Assembly (NCBI RefSeq): GCF_000600295.1
Contig: NZ_JEMG01000001.1
Span: 3,539,800 to 3,603,799, forward strand
DNA from: Hylemonella gracilis str. Niagara R
GTDB taxonomy: Bacteria; Pseudomonadota; Gammaproteobacteria; Burkholderiales; Burkholderiaceae_C
Direction: 5' to 3'
Length of the DNA stretch: 64,000 bases
Below, piece by piece: positions 15,300 to 23,632 of this stretch; within the stretch, counting starts at the first letter, position 1, and each line of letters opens with the position of its first letter. The notes under the pieces were generated by a model. That model had not been told where the DNA came from. It saw only the letters and a list, made by a program, of their open reading frames with translations, and made no database searches. The position numbers and the translations under genes were made by a program.

Positions 15300-16933
15300 G
15301 CCAGCACCTCTTCCTCTACCCGATGCCCGGCCATCCAGGCGCCGATGCGGGCGCGATCGGCCCCGGCCGTCGCGCAACTGCCCATGATGCGGCCGCGGTA
15401 GAGGACCACGACGCGGTGCGCCACCGACAGCAGTTCGTCCAGTTCCGATGAGATCAGCAGCACACCCACGCCCCGCGCCGCGGCCGCGCGAATGTGGCCG
15501 TAGACGGCTTCTACCGCGCCCACGTCCAGGCCGCGCGTCGGTTGCGCCGCCAGCAGGAAACGCAAGGAGTCGAGCGTGAGTTCGCGCGCCAGCACAGCTT
15601 TTTGCTGGTTGCCGCCGGACAGGCCGCCGAAGGCCACGTCGGGGCTGGCCGCGCGCACGTCGAAACGCTGCATCAAGTCCAGCGCGGCCGTGCGCATGGC
15701 CGACCGGTCGAGCAGACCGAAACGGCGGTAGTCGCGCAGGCGGTCGAGCAAGAGGTTGTCGGTGACGCTCAGCCCGGTCACGCAGGCCAGGGCATGTCGG
15801 TCCTCGGGCACGACGCCGCAGCCGGCGCGGGTCAAGGCACGCGGCGTGGCGCGGGTCAGCTCCTGACCGTGGATGAAATAACGGCCTTCGGTCGGCGCCA
15901 GCATGCCCGAGAGCACGGCACCCAATTCGCTCTGGCCATTGCCCTCCACGCCCGCGACCGCGACGATCTCGCCCGGCTCGACCAGCAGCGTGAAGTTGTC
16001 CAGGCGCAGCACGCCGTCCGCGTCGCGCACGGTCAGGCCGTCGGCGTGCAGCGCGGCCTCGGGCACGGGCTGGCCGGGAAGGCGCGGGGCCCGTGCCGGG
16101 ACCAGGGAAGCGGGGCCCGGTGCCTGCGCGGTGGCCTGCGCTGTCGTCTGCAGTTCACGCTGGATCATGGCGCGCACCAGCGCGTCGATCTCGCGCGCGG
16201 GCGCTTCCGAGCGCGCCACCACGCGACCGGCGCGCAGCACCGTGGCGCGGTGCGCGATCTGCTGGATCTCGGCCAGCTTGTGCGTGACCAGAACGACGCC
16301 GCAGCCCTGCTGCGCAACGCGCTCGCAGACCGCGAGCAAAGCCTTGATTTCGTCCGGCAGCAGCACGGCCGTGGGTTCGTCCAGCACCAGCAGACGCGGA
16401 TCACGCACCAGGCACTTGACGATCTCGACCCGCTGGCGTTCACCCACCGACAAATCCTGGATGCGCGCCTGTGGGTCCAGTTCCAGGCCGTAACGCTCAC
16501 GCATGGCCCGGATGCGCGCCGCGCCGGCCTTGCGGTCAAGCACGCCCCAGCGCGCATCGTTCGCCTGACCCAGCAAGAGGTTGTCCAGCACCGTCATGTC
16601 GGGCACCAGGCTGAAATGCTGGTGCACCATGGCGATGCCCTGCGCCAGCGCGTCGGCGGGCGAGTGCGGCCGGTAAGGCGCGCCGGCCAGCATCAAGTCG
16701 CCCGCGTCGGGCTGGTGCACGCCGAAGACCAGGTTGCACAGCGTGGACTTGCCAGCGCCGTTCTCACCCAGCAGGCAATGGATCTCGCCGGGGTGCAGTT
16801 CCAGCGACACCTCGCTCAGCGCCTGCAGGGCGCCAAAGCGCTTGGACAGGCCGACCAGCCGCAGCAGGGCCGCGCCGTCACCGGCACGAGGGCCCTCGTG
16901 CATTGGGGTCGAGGTGGGCAAACCGGCGGGCAT
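15296..16933 (-). CDS. ABC transporter ATP-binding protein, two-domain (BMP/nucleoside type)
   Basis: This 545-residue ATPase has two tandem ABC domains, as in sugar and nucleoside importers. Domain 1 has Walker A GENGAGKST near residue 57, MVHQHFSLVPDMTVLDNLLL and LSVGERQRVEIVKCL. Domain 2 has a degenerate Walker A (AGVEGNGQSE), as is usual in this family, and the signature LSGGNQQKAVLAREL. A low-complexity Pro/Ala linker joins the halves (around residues 262-295). It starts 3 bases after the binding-protein gene. It energises the two downstream permeases. Confidence 0.9.
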   Translation of the reverse strand: MPAGLPTSTPMHEGPRAGDGAALLRLVGLSKRFGALQALSEVSLELHPGEIHCLLGENGAGKSTLCNLVFGVHQPDAGDLMLAGAPYRPHSPADALAQGIAMVHQHFSLVPDMTVLDNLLLGQANDARWGVLDRKAGAARIRAMRERYGLELDPQARIQDLSVGERQRVEIVKCLVRDPRLLVLDEPTAVLLPDEIKALLAVCERVAQQGCGVVLVTHKLAEIQQIAHRATVLRAGRVVARSEAPAREIDALVRAMIQRELQTTAQATAQAPGPASLVPARAPRLPGQPVPEAALHADGLTVRDADGVLRLDNFTLLVEPGEIVAVAGVEGNGQSELGAVLSGMLAPTEGRYFIHGQELTRATPRALTRAGCGVVPEDRHALACVTGLSVTDNLLLDRLRDYRRFGLLDRSAMRTAALDLMQRFDVRAASPDVAFGGLSGGNQQKAVLARELTLDSLRFLLAAQPTRGLDVGAVEAVYGHIRAAAARGVGVLLISSELDELLSVAHRVVVLYRGRIMGSCATAGADRARIGAWMAGHRVEEEVLA

Positions 16934-16936
16934 GGC

Positions 16937-17914
16937 TCAGCCTTCCAGCACCTTGATCTTGCCGGACTGGATGTCCTTCTTGATCTGTTCCAGCTTGGTC
17001 TTCTGCTCGGCCGTGCCGCCGCAGATCACCATGTCAGACGCCTTGGGGCCCATGGCCAGGCCGAAAGGCTTGTAACCTGCCTTCCAGGTGCCGGCGACCG
17101 CTTCCTTGATCGCGTACTGCACCTGGAAACCCACGCCCGTGATGCTGTAGGCCACGTAGAGCGGGTCGCTGCCGCAGTAGTTGGTGTAGCTGCCGATGAT
17201 CTTCGTGCCCTTTTCCTTGGCCGCCTGCTCCATGCCGCGCAAGCCCAGGTTGAGGATGTGGTAGTGGACATCGGCGCCCTGGGCGATGGCGGCCAGCGTG
17301 GCCTCCTTGGACTTGGCGACGTTGTCGAAGTCACCCGTGTAGTTCTCGAAGTACTTGATCTTGGGGTTGATGTACTTCGCGCCGTTGCCGAATTCTTTGC
17401 CGGCGTTGACGATGGAGGGAATCTCCATGCCACCGACGTAGCTGACGGCGCCGTTCTTGGACAGCATGGCGGCGGCCGCGCCCGCAACGAAGGCGATCTC
17501 GGCCTGCTTCACGTCGTAGCCGGCCACATTGGCCAGTTCCTCGGACTTGTTGCCGCCGACGATGGAAAACTTGACCTTGGGAAAGCGCTTGGACACCTTG
17601 AGCACCGCGGCCTGGGTCTGCCCGCCCACGCCAATCACCAGCGCGTTCTTGCTGGCCAGGTTGGTCAGCGCCTGCTCCATGTCGGCGTAGTTGATGTTCT
17701 CGATCATCTGCACCTTGATCTTGGCGCCGTACTCCTTCTGCGCGGCGACCAGGCCGTCATAGCCGGATTCCATCCAGCCCTTGTCCGACTTGGAGCCGGG
17801 AATCAGGATGCCGACGGCCAGGGGGTCGGCGGCTTGCGCCGGCACGGCCAGCAGGAAGGCAGCGACCAGGCCGCCCAGGGCGAACACACGACGGGAAAAA
17901 ACGGAAGTTTCCAT
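16937..17914 (-). CDS. BMP-family ABC transporter substrate-binding protein
   Basis: This periplasmic binding protein of the BMP/PnrA-like family (325 residues) is the first gene of the ureide operon. The signal peptide covers residues 1-28 (RRVFALGGLVAAFLLAVPAQA). Then come AVGILIPGSKSDKGWMESGY, the classical BMP N-lobe motif, and LVIGVGGQTQAAVLKVSKRF. Relatives bind nucleosides or purines. Placement directly upstream of AtzG/E/H- and BiuH-like genes suggests a ureide-containing ligand here, which is inference. The promoter region holds a 20-bp dyad (17945-17964). Confidence 0.9.
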   Translation of the reverse strand: METSVFSRRVFALGGLVAAFLLAVPAQAADPLAVGILIPGSKSDKGWMESGYDGLVAAQKEYGAKIKVQMIENINYADMEQALTNLASKNALVIGVGGQTQAAVLKVSKRFPKVKFSIVGGNKSEELANVAGYDVKQAEIAFVAGAAAAMLSKNGAVSYVGGMEIPSIVNAGKEFGNGAKYINPKIKYFENYTGDFDNVAKSKEATLAAIAQGADVHYHILNLGLRGMEQAAKEKGTKIIGSYTNYCGSDPLYVAYSITGVGFQVQYAIKEAVAGTWKAGYKPFGLAMGPKASDMVICGGTAEQKTKLEQIKKDIQSGKIKVLEG

Positions 17915-17944
17915 GACGGGACCTTTCAGCGTATGGGTTTCGGC

Positions 17945-17964
17945 AAGTAAATAATTGATTACTT
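17945..17964. promoter_or_regulatory. AT-rich 20-bp imperfect palindrome, candidate TetR operator
   Basis: AAGTAAATAATTGATTACTT has 6-base perfect arms (AAGTAA/TTACTT) and a central AATT; only two symmetric pairs mismatch. It lies in the 248-base divergent region between the BMP importer operon and the cysteine hydrolase/amidase/tetR unit, and is strikingly AT-rich against the background. Length and symmetry suit a TetR dimer such as the one encoded at 20189-20896. It could control both directions. Confidence 0.5.
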
Positions 17965-18162
17965 ACAGGCATGGCTCTTGCAATAACGATGCCAGCCGGG
18001 GCTGGTCTTGAAACCCGGGTTTTCTGGTCCCGGTGGCGGCGATTCGGTGCGTTCACGGTGCGCAGGTGGTGCGCAAGCGAGGAGTCGCACCAAACCGCGG
18101 CGCATCACACCCAAAACCACGCCCCAAATCGTGTCCTTTGGCCCTACATTGCAGGAGTCCCC

Positions 18163-18960
18163 ATGAAATCCCATCCCTACATTCCCGATACCCGCCCCGA
18201 CAACGCCCTGGGCCTGGCCCCGCAGTACTACTGGGTCGCCAGCGAGCGCGAAGTCGACATGTCGGTCGAACCGCCCGCGCCGGTGCGCGCACGCGTCACC
18301 GCGGAGCCGCAGAACCTGGTGCTGGACCTGCGCCGCACGGCCATCGTGATCATCGATCTGCAGAACGACTTCTGCACCGAGGGCGGCTGGGTGGACCACA
18401 TTGGCGGCAACTACCAGGCCGACCGCGCACCCATCGCCCCGCTGCAAGCGCTGCTGCCTGGGTTGCGCCAAGCCGGCGTCCCAGTGATCTGGGTGAACTG
18501 GGGCAACCGCCCAGACCTGGCCAACATGCCGCCCAACCAGATCCACCTCTACAAGAACAGCGGCAGCGGCGTGGGCCTGGGTGACCCGCTGCCCAATGGC
18601 AAGGGCCACGTGCTACAGAAGGATTCCTGGCCCGCGGCCATCGTCGACGAACTGACGCCGCGCGACGGCGACTACCTGGTGGACAAGCACCGCATCAGCG
18701 GCTTCTGGGACACACCGCTGGACAGCATCCTGCGCAACCTGGGCGTCAAGAGCATCTTCTTCGCCGGCTGCAACACCGACCAGTGCGTGCTGCACACCCT
18801 GACCGACGCCAACTTCCTGGGTTACGGCTGCGTCATGCTCAGCGACTGCTGCGCCACCAGTTCGCCCTATTTCTGCACCGAGGCAACGATCTGGAACGTC
18901 AAGAAATGCTTCGGTTTCGTCACCGATTCCGCCGCCGTGCTGCGCGCCCTGCCGGCTTGA
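18163..18960 (+). CDS. Isochorismatase-like cysteine hydrolase, RutB/ureidoacrylate-hydrolase-like
   Basis: This predicted amidohydrolase acts on a ureido or carbamoyl compound. The 265 residues contain the triad D65 (IVIIDLQNDFC), K175 (YLVDKHRISGFWDTPLDSIL) and C208 (FFAGCNTDQCVLHTL). The K-C spacing of 33 equals that of the other cysteine hydrolase in the cluster. The SGFWDTPLDSILRNLG block resembles RutB, and triuret hydrolase belongs to the same broad family, so biuret, triuret or ureidoacrylate-type substrates are candidates. ATG 18163 follows GCAGGAG; upstream in-frame starts lack a ribosome site. It is divergent from the BMP operon and 2 bases from the amidase gene. Confidence 0.75.
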   Translation: MKSHPYIPDTRPDNALGLAPQYYWVASEREVDMSVEPPAPVRARVTAEPQNLVLDLRRTAIVIIDLQNDFCTEGGWVDHIGGNYQADRAPIAPLQALLPGLRQAGVPVIWVNWGNRPDLANMPPNQIHLYKNSGSGVGLGDPLPNGKGHVLQKDSWPAAIVDELTPRDGDYLVDKHRISGFWDTPLDSILRNLGVKSIFFAGCNTDQCVLHTLTDANFLGYGCVMLSDCCATSSPYFCTEATIWNVKKCFGFVTDSAAVLRALPA

Positions 18961-18962
18961 GC

Positions 18963-20192
18963 ATGTCTGGCACAGCCGAACGCCCATCCGGCACGTCCGG
19001 CGCCTTCGTCCCCGGCGCTCGGACGGAACGCGCGCCGACCGGCCACGGCCTGCTCGACGGCGTCCGTCTGGCCGTCAAGGATCTGATCGATGTGGGCGGC
19101 GCGGTCACGGGCGGCGGTAACCCGGACTGGGCGGCTGCGCAAAGCGGAGCAGCGGCCGACGCGCCCTGCGTCGCCGCTTTGCGCGACGCGGGCGCGCGCG
19201 TCGTCGGCAAGACCGTCACCGACGAACTGGCCTTCAGTCTCGAAGGCGAGAACGCCTTCTTCGGCACGCCGATGCATCCGCATGACCCCGAACGGCTGCC
19301 CGGCGGTTCGTCCAGCGGCTCCGCCGTCGCCGTGGCCTGGGGCGAAGCCGACCTGGCCCTAGGCACGGACACCGGCGGTTCGGTGCGCGTGCCCGCCTCC
19401 TTCTGCGGCCTGCATGCCCTGCGGCCCACACACGGGCGCATTGCGCTGGACGGTGTGCTGCCCTTCGCGCCCAGCCTGGACACGGTGGGCTGGTTCGCGC
19501 GCGACGCCGCCTTGCTGCGCAGTGCCGGTCAGGTGCTGCTGGGCCACTCACCAAAACCCGCCCGTCCCCCTCTGACCCTGTGCATCGCACGCGACGCACT
19601 CGACTTGGCTACGCCCCCGGTGCGCGAGGCTTTGTTGGACTGGGCCCGGCGCGCAGGCATTCGGGAGGAGCGCCAGGCCTTTGGCGACGACGATATGCAC
19701 GGTACGCACAACGCACCGTCCTGGCGGGATTGGCTGACCGCCTATGCCACACTCCAGGGCTTGGAAATTCGCACCCACCTCGGCCCCTGGATCCGCGCAC
19801 GGCGCCCGCGCTTCGGTCCCACGATCGCGCCGCGCTTCGCAGGCGCGCTCGCGCTCGACGACGCTCTGTGGCCGCGCTGGCGCGACTGGCGCATCAGGGC
19901 GGCACAGGCGCTGCGGGAACGGCTTGGCCCCGACGAAGCCTGGCTGCTGCCGGCCGCGCCGACGGTGGCACTGAGCCGCGCTGCAGGCGCCGAGGAACGC
20001 AACGCCTTTTACGAACACGCACTGGCCCTGGGCGCTCTGGCCGGGCTGGCGGGCCTGCCCCAGCTCGTGCTGCCGCTGTGCCAGGCCCAGGGCCTGCCCG
20101 TGGGCCTGTCTTTCATCTCCGCGCCGGGCAACGACGAGCGCCTGCTCGACCTCGCTATGGCGCTGTCACCCCCCAAGGAAACCCGCTTTTGA
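18963..20192 (+). CDS. Amidase-signature family amidohydrolase
   Basis: This 409-residue amidase probably acts after or beside the upstream cysteine hydrolase. The catalytic set is visible: K39 (VRLAVKDLID), cis-Ser S116 (LPGGSSSGSA) and nucleophile S140 (LGTDTGGSVRVPASFCG), with spacing of 77 and 24 typical of the family. Unlike the AtzE-like protein it lacks an adjacent small subunit and the AtzE-specific segments. It starts 2 bases after the previous stop, and its own stop overlaps the tetR TTG start. The substrate is unknown; an amide, carbamate or ureide is expected from context. Confidence 0.82.
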   Translation: MSGTAERPSGTSGAFVPGARTERAPTGHGLLDGVRLAVKDLIDVGGAVTGGGNPDWAAAQSGAAADAPCVAALRDAGARVVGKTVTDELAFSLEGENAFFGTPMHPHDPERLPGGSSSGSAVAVAWGEADLALGTDTGGSVRVPASFCGLHALRPTHGRIALDGVLPFAPSLDTVGWFARDAALLRSAGQVLLGHSPKPARPPLTLCIARDALDLATPPVREALLDWARRAGIREERQAFGDDDMHGTHNAPSWRDWLTAYATLQGLEIRTHLGPWIRARRPRFGPTIAPRFAGALALDDALWPRWRDWRIRAAQALRERLGPDEAWLLPAAPTVALSRAAGAEERNAFYEHALALGALAGLAGLPQLVLPLCQAQGLPVGLSFISAPGNDERLLDLAMALSPPKETRF

Positions 20193-20896
20193 GCACCCGC
20201 CGCCCCAGCCCCCCCCGCAAGGCCGCACCCCGCGCACGCAGCAGCTCGCCCAGCGGCACCACGAGCCGCACACCCGCCCGTCGCGACCCGGAGCGCACCC
20301 GCGCGCGGCTGTTGGAAGCCGCCGTCGAGGAATTCGCCAGCCACGGCTACAGCGGCGCACGCACCGACCGCATCGTCCAGGCCGCCGGCACGAGCATCCG
20401 CATGCTCTACCACTACTTCGGCGACAAGGACGGCCTCTACCTGGAGGTGCTGGACACGGTGATGGCGGAACTGCGCCAGGCCGAGTTGCAGGCCATCCCC
20501 GACGATCTGCCGCCCATGGAAGGTCTGCTGCGTGCCTTCGATTTCATCGCCGAGCACTTCGCCGACCATCCCAAGCTGCGCAAGCTGCTGGCCTTCGAAA
20601 ACCTGAACGAAGCCCGGCACCTGTCGCTGTCCGAGCGCATCCCCAAGATGGCGGTGCCCGTGGTCAGCCGCATCCGCCAGCTGCTGGCGCGGGGTGCGGC
20701 CACGGGCGAAGTGCGCGCCGACATCGACGCACTGCAGCTCTACATCGCCATGGCCGGCCTGGCCTATTACGGCCGGCAGCACGCCCACACGCTCTCGCAC
20801 ATCCTCAAGCGCGACCTGCACAAACCAGGCTGGCAGAAAGCCAATCTGCAGACCTGCCGCGCCATGGTCGAGGCCTACCTGAAGCCGCCGGGCTGA
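20189..20896 (+). CDS. TetR-family transcriptional regulator (probable TTG start)
   Basis: This regulator has a basic, Pro/Ser-rich N-terminal tail of about 30 residues. A TetR helix-turn-helix follows (RTRARLLEAAVEEFASHGY, then DRIVQAAGTSIRMLYHYFGD) and then a helical ligand domain with LRKLLAFENLNEARHLS. No ATG lies upstream of the DNA-binding domain in this frame. TTG 20189, overlapping the amidase stop as TTGA, gives 235 residues and is the best start. The architecture recalls RutR-type regulators of pyrimidine and nitrogen catabolism. The dyad at 17945-17964 is a plausible target. Confidence 0.82.
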   Translation: MSTRRPSPPRKAAPRARSSSPSGTTSRTPARRDPERTRARLLEAAVEEFASHGYSGARTDRIVQAAGTSIRMLYHYFGDKDGLYLEVLDTVMAELRQAELQAIPDDLPPMEGLLRAFDFIAEHFADHPKLRKLLAFENLNEARHLSLSERIPKMAVPVVSRIRQLLARGAATGEVRADIDALQLYIAMAGLAYYGRQHAHTLSHILKRDLHKPGWQKANLQTCRAMVEAYLKPPG

Positions 20897-20903
20897 AACA
20901 GTC

Positions 20904-21725
20904 CTAGCGTCGAACCTCGCGCTGGAAGATCTCCAGGCTCTTCTTCTTGGTCGCGACGAAGCTGGCTTCCGACAAGGTCTCGACCGTGCGCGGACGCGCA
21001 TCGTCGTACGGCAGGATCTCGGCCACCTTGGTCGGGCGCTTGGTCAACAGCAGCACCTGATCAGCGAGGTACACCGCTTCTTCCAGGTCGTGCGAGACCA
21101 GCAGCATGGTGGTGCCGGTCTGCATGAACACCTCCTGCAGCTTTTCGCGGATGAACAGCGTCATTTCAAAGTCCAGCGCCGAGAACGGTTCGTCCAGGAA
21201 CAGCACCTCGGGCTTGGGTGCCAGCGCACGCATGATGGACGCGGTCTGCTGCTGCCCGCCCGAGAGTTCGTAGGGGTAGCGGTTCAGGTCGAACTTGACG
21301 TCGAAGCTGGCCACCAGTTCCGCCATGCGCCGGTCCACCTCCGCCTTGCTCTGGCCTTCGAGCTTGAGCGGGTAGGCGATGTTGTCGATGGTGCGCATCC
21401 AGGGGAACATCGCTTCGCGGTAGTTCTGGAACACGTAGCCGATCTTGGTGTCCTTGAGCGACTTGCCGTCGAACAGGATCTCGCCGCTGTCGATGGGCAC
21501 CAGCCCCGCGATCATGTTGATCAGCGTGGACTTGCCGCAACCGTTCGGCCCGAAGACCGAGACGATCTTGCCCTTGGGAATGTCCAGGTCGAAGTTCTCG
21601 TACAGCGGCCAGCCCGCGAAGTACTTGGTCAGGCCGCGGATGGTGATGTGGGTGCCGGCCGGTCCGGGTTGGAAAGGCGAGGCCGGTACGTCGGCGAACA
21701 CGGGCGCATTGATGACGACACTCAT
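20904..21725 (-). CDS. NitT/TauT-type ABC transporter ATP-binding protein
   Basis: This cytoplasmic ATPase of a nitrate/sulfonate/taurine-class importer has 273 residues. It has Walker A FGPNGCGKST (about residues 59-68), a Q-loop in YVFQNYREAMFPWMRTI, signature LSGGQQQTASIMRAL and Walker B EVLFLDEPFSALD; all are intact. A divergent N-terminus (about 25 residues) precedes the domain. It starts 3 bases after the permease gene and is convergent with tetR. The substrate is inferred only from the allophanate hydrolase in the same operon: likely a nitrogen-containing small molecule. Confidence 0.9.
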   Translation of the reverse strand: MSVVINAPVFADVPASPFQPGPAGTHITIRGLTKYFAGWPLYENFDLDIPKGKIVSVFGPNGCGKSTLINMIAGLVPIDSGEILFDGKSLKDTKIGYVFQNYREAMFPWMRTIDNIAYPLKLEGQSKAEVDRRMAELVASFDVKFDLNRYPYELSGGQQQTASIMRALAPKPEVLFLDEPFSALDFEMTLFIREKLQEVFMQTGTTMLLVSHDLEEAVYLADQVLLLTKRPTKVAEILPYDDARPRTVETLSEASFVATKKKSLEIFQREVRR

Positions 21726-21728
21726 GGC

Positions 21729-22559
21729 TTATCTCCCCGACCAATGCACGATGCGGCGCTCAGCCAGCAGGAACAAGATGTTGAGCACATAGCCCAGGAT
21801 GCCTGCAGACAGAATGGACGCATACATATCGCGCACGTTCATGACCTGCTGCGCGTTGATGATGCGGTTGCCCAGGCCGCTGTCGGAACCGATGAACATC
21901 TCGGCCACGATCACGATCACCAAGGCCATGGACACCGCCGAGCGCAGGCCCACGAAGCTGGGCTGCAGGCTTTCCCAGATCAGCACGTCCTTGAAGATCT
22001 GCCAGCGCGAGGCCCCCATGACCTTGGCCGCCATCACCCGCTGCTTGCGCGCGTTGATGACGCCATAGGCGCTGTTGAACACCACGATGAGCAAGGCACC
22101 GAACGCCGCGATGGCCACCTTGTTGATGTCAGACACGCCGAAGATCATCAGGAAGAGCGGGATCAGTGCTGAGGATGGCGTGGAGCGGAAGAAATCGATC
22201 AGGAACTCCACGCTGCGGTAGGCCTTCTCGGCGCTGCCCAGCACCACGCCCAGGGGCACGCCCACCACGGCCGCGATCAGGAAGGCCTGCGTGGTCCGCC
22301 ACAGGGTGACGGCGAAGTCCGTGAGCAGCGGGCCACCGGCCAGGCCGTTGAGCAGCGTGCCCACGGTGGCGGCCGGTGGCGGCAGCAGGATGGGCTTGAC
22401 CATCCCGAGCCGCACCACGAGGTCCCAGACGATAAAGAGCAGCAGTGGGCCGATGAAAGGCAGGGCCTTGGACCAGTTCCGTTTGCGTGGCACCGCCGGC
22501 ATTCTGGCCGCGGCCTGCGCCCAGGGCGTGGCCGCCGGAGCAGAGGTTGAGTCCGTCAT
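21729..22559 (-). CDS. NitT/TauT-type ABC transporter permease
   Basis: This 276-residue inner-membrane subunit has a polar N-terminus (about 30 residues), an anchor helix (ALPFIGPLLLFIVWDLVVRL) and the binding-protein-dependent permease core. The EAA-like coupling region reads VMGASRWQIFKDVLIWESLQ, followed by ALVIVIVAEMFIGSDSGLGN, typical of SsuC/TauC proteins. ATG 22559 gives a family-length protein; an open reading further upstream overlaps the binding-protein gene and was rejected. It lies 11 bases downstream of the binding-protein gene. Confidence 0.9.
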   Translation of the reverse strand: MTDSTSAPAATPWAQAAARMPAVPRKRNWSKALPFIGPLLLFIVWDLVVRLGMVKPILLPPPAATVGTLLNGLAGGPLLTDFAVTLWRTTQAFLIAAVVGVPLGVVLGSAEKAYRSVEFLIDFFRSTPSSALIPLFLMIFGVSDINKVAIAAFGALLIVVFNSAYGVINARKQRVMAAKVMGASRWQIFKDVLIWESLQPSFVGLRSAVSMALVIVIVAEMFIGSDSGLGNRIINAQQVMNVRDMYASILSAGILGYVLNILFLLAERRIVHWSGR

Positions 22560-22570
22560 GTGTCCGGCCC

Positions 22571-23590
22571 TCAGCCCTTGTAGAGCATGCTGTCGACCAT
22601 CAGGCGCGAGGAGAAGATGCCCTTCTCGGCGAACAGGTCGAAGAACTTCTGGAAGTGCGCCACGTCGGCCGGCGTGAACTCGTTGTACATGGTGTAAGCG
22701 GCCAAGGGCACCTCGCCCGTCAGCGGGCCTTCGATGGCGGTGTAGCCCTTGAGGTACTGGCGCGCCTCGACGGCCTGGCTGCGCACGAACTGCACGCCCT
22801 TGCCGTAGGCGGCGATGAACTTCTTCGCTTCGGCCGGGTACTTCTTGATGAAGGCCGAGGACAAGGAGGCCGAGCCGCCGAACCACGGTGCCATCGGATC
22901 GCCCAGCACGTACTTGGCGATCACGCCGGCTTCCAGCATGCGTGTCGTGCCATTCATACGGCCAATGGTGCCCGTGGGCTCCAGCGTGTAGCAACCATCC
23001 ACCTGGCCTGCGGCGAGCGCGGCCACATGCTGGCCAATGGGCAGTTCCACCACGGTCACGCCCGTGGCGCCACCTTTTTCGAACACAGTCTTGGCCAACG
23101 TCACGTTCTGGATGCCAGGGCCGGAAGCAACACGCTTGCCCTTGAGGTCGGCGATGGTCTTGGCCGGGCTGTCCTTGGGCACCAGCACCTGATCCAGCAC
23201 GTTCTTGGCATTGCTCGGGTTGGAGCAGAAGATCTTGAAGGTGCCGGGCTGGGCGAGCTCACCGATGGCGATGTTGGCCGAACCCGTGCCATTGGCCGTG
23301 CCGTCGGCGCGGTCGGACAGCACGGCCTCCATCACCTGCTGGGCGCCGGCGAAACGCAGGGCTTCAACGTCCAGGCCCGCCTCCTTGAAGAAACCGCGTT
23401 CGATGGCCGTGTAGAAAGGCAATCCCGCAGCGATGGGCCAGTAGCCGATGCGGATCTTGGGGCCGCTCTGCGCGCGCACCAGGGCCGGTGCACCCAGCAC
23501 GCCCAGCATGGCGGCAGCGCCCCCCGCCTGCACGAGCTTGCGGCGCGTGGTCGCGGTGGAGGATGAGTTGGAGAGGTGGGTGTCTTTCAT
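22571..23590 (-). CDS. NitT/TauT-type ABC transporter substrate-binding protein
   Basis: This periplasmic receptor of 339 residues has a twin-arginine-like leader (TTRRKLVQAGGAAAMLG, cleavage near ALVRA). The core begins KIRIGYWPIAAGLPFYTAIE and contains ASGPGIQNVTLAKTVFEKGG, as in NMT1/SsuA-like proteins. ATG 23590 is preceded by CAGGAGC. It sits 42 bases after the allophanate hydrolase gene, which implies coupled import and hydrolysis. The ligand is unknown; sulfonates and nitrate are known for the class, but a ureide or carbamoyl compound fits this context better. Confidence 0.88.
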   Translation of the reverse strand: MKDTHLSNSSSTATTRRKLVQAGGAAAMLGVLGAPALVRAQSGPKIRIGYWPIAAGLPFYTAIERGFFKEAGLDVEALRFAGAQQVMEAVLSDRADGTANGTGSANIAIGELAQPGTFKIFCSNPSNAKNVLDQVLVPKDSPAKTIADLKGKRVASGPGIQNVTLAKTVFEKGGATGVTVVELPIGQHVAALAAGQVDGCYTLEPTGTIGRMNGTTRMLEAGVIAKYVLGDPMAPWFGGSASLSSAFIKKYPAEAKKFIAAYGKGVQFVRSQAVEARQYLKGYTAIEGPLTGEVPLAAYTMYNEFTPADVAHFQKFFDLFAEKGIFSSRLMVDSMLYKG

Positions 23591-23632
23591 GGAACGCTCC
23601 TGCAGAGTGGGTTGAAGAGAGGCATGCATGTT

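Noticed and set aside
18139-18153. Possible sigma-54 element TGGCCC...TTGC upstream of the RutB-like gene
   Set aside because: GG and GC are nine bases apart, not ten, and the site would overlap the ribosome-binding region.
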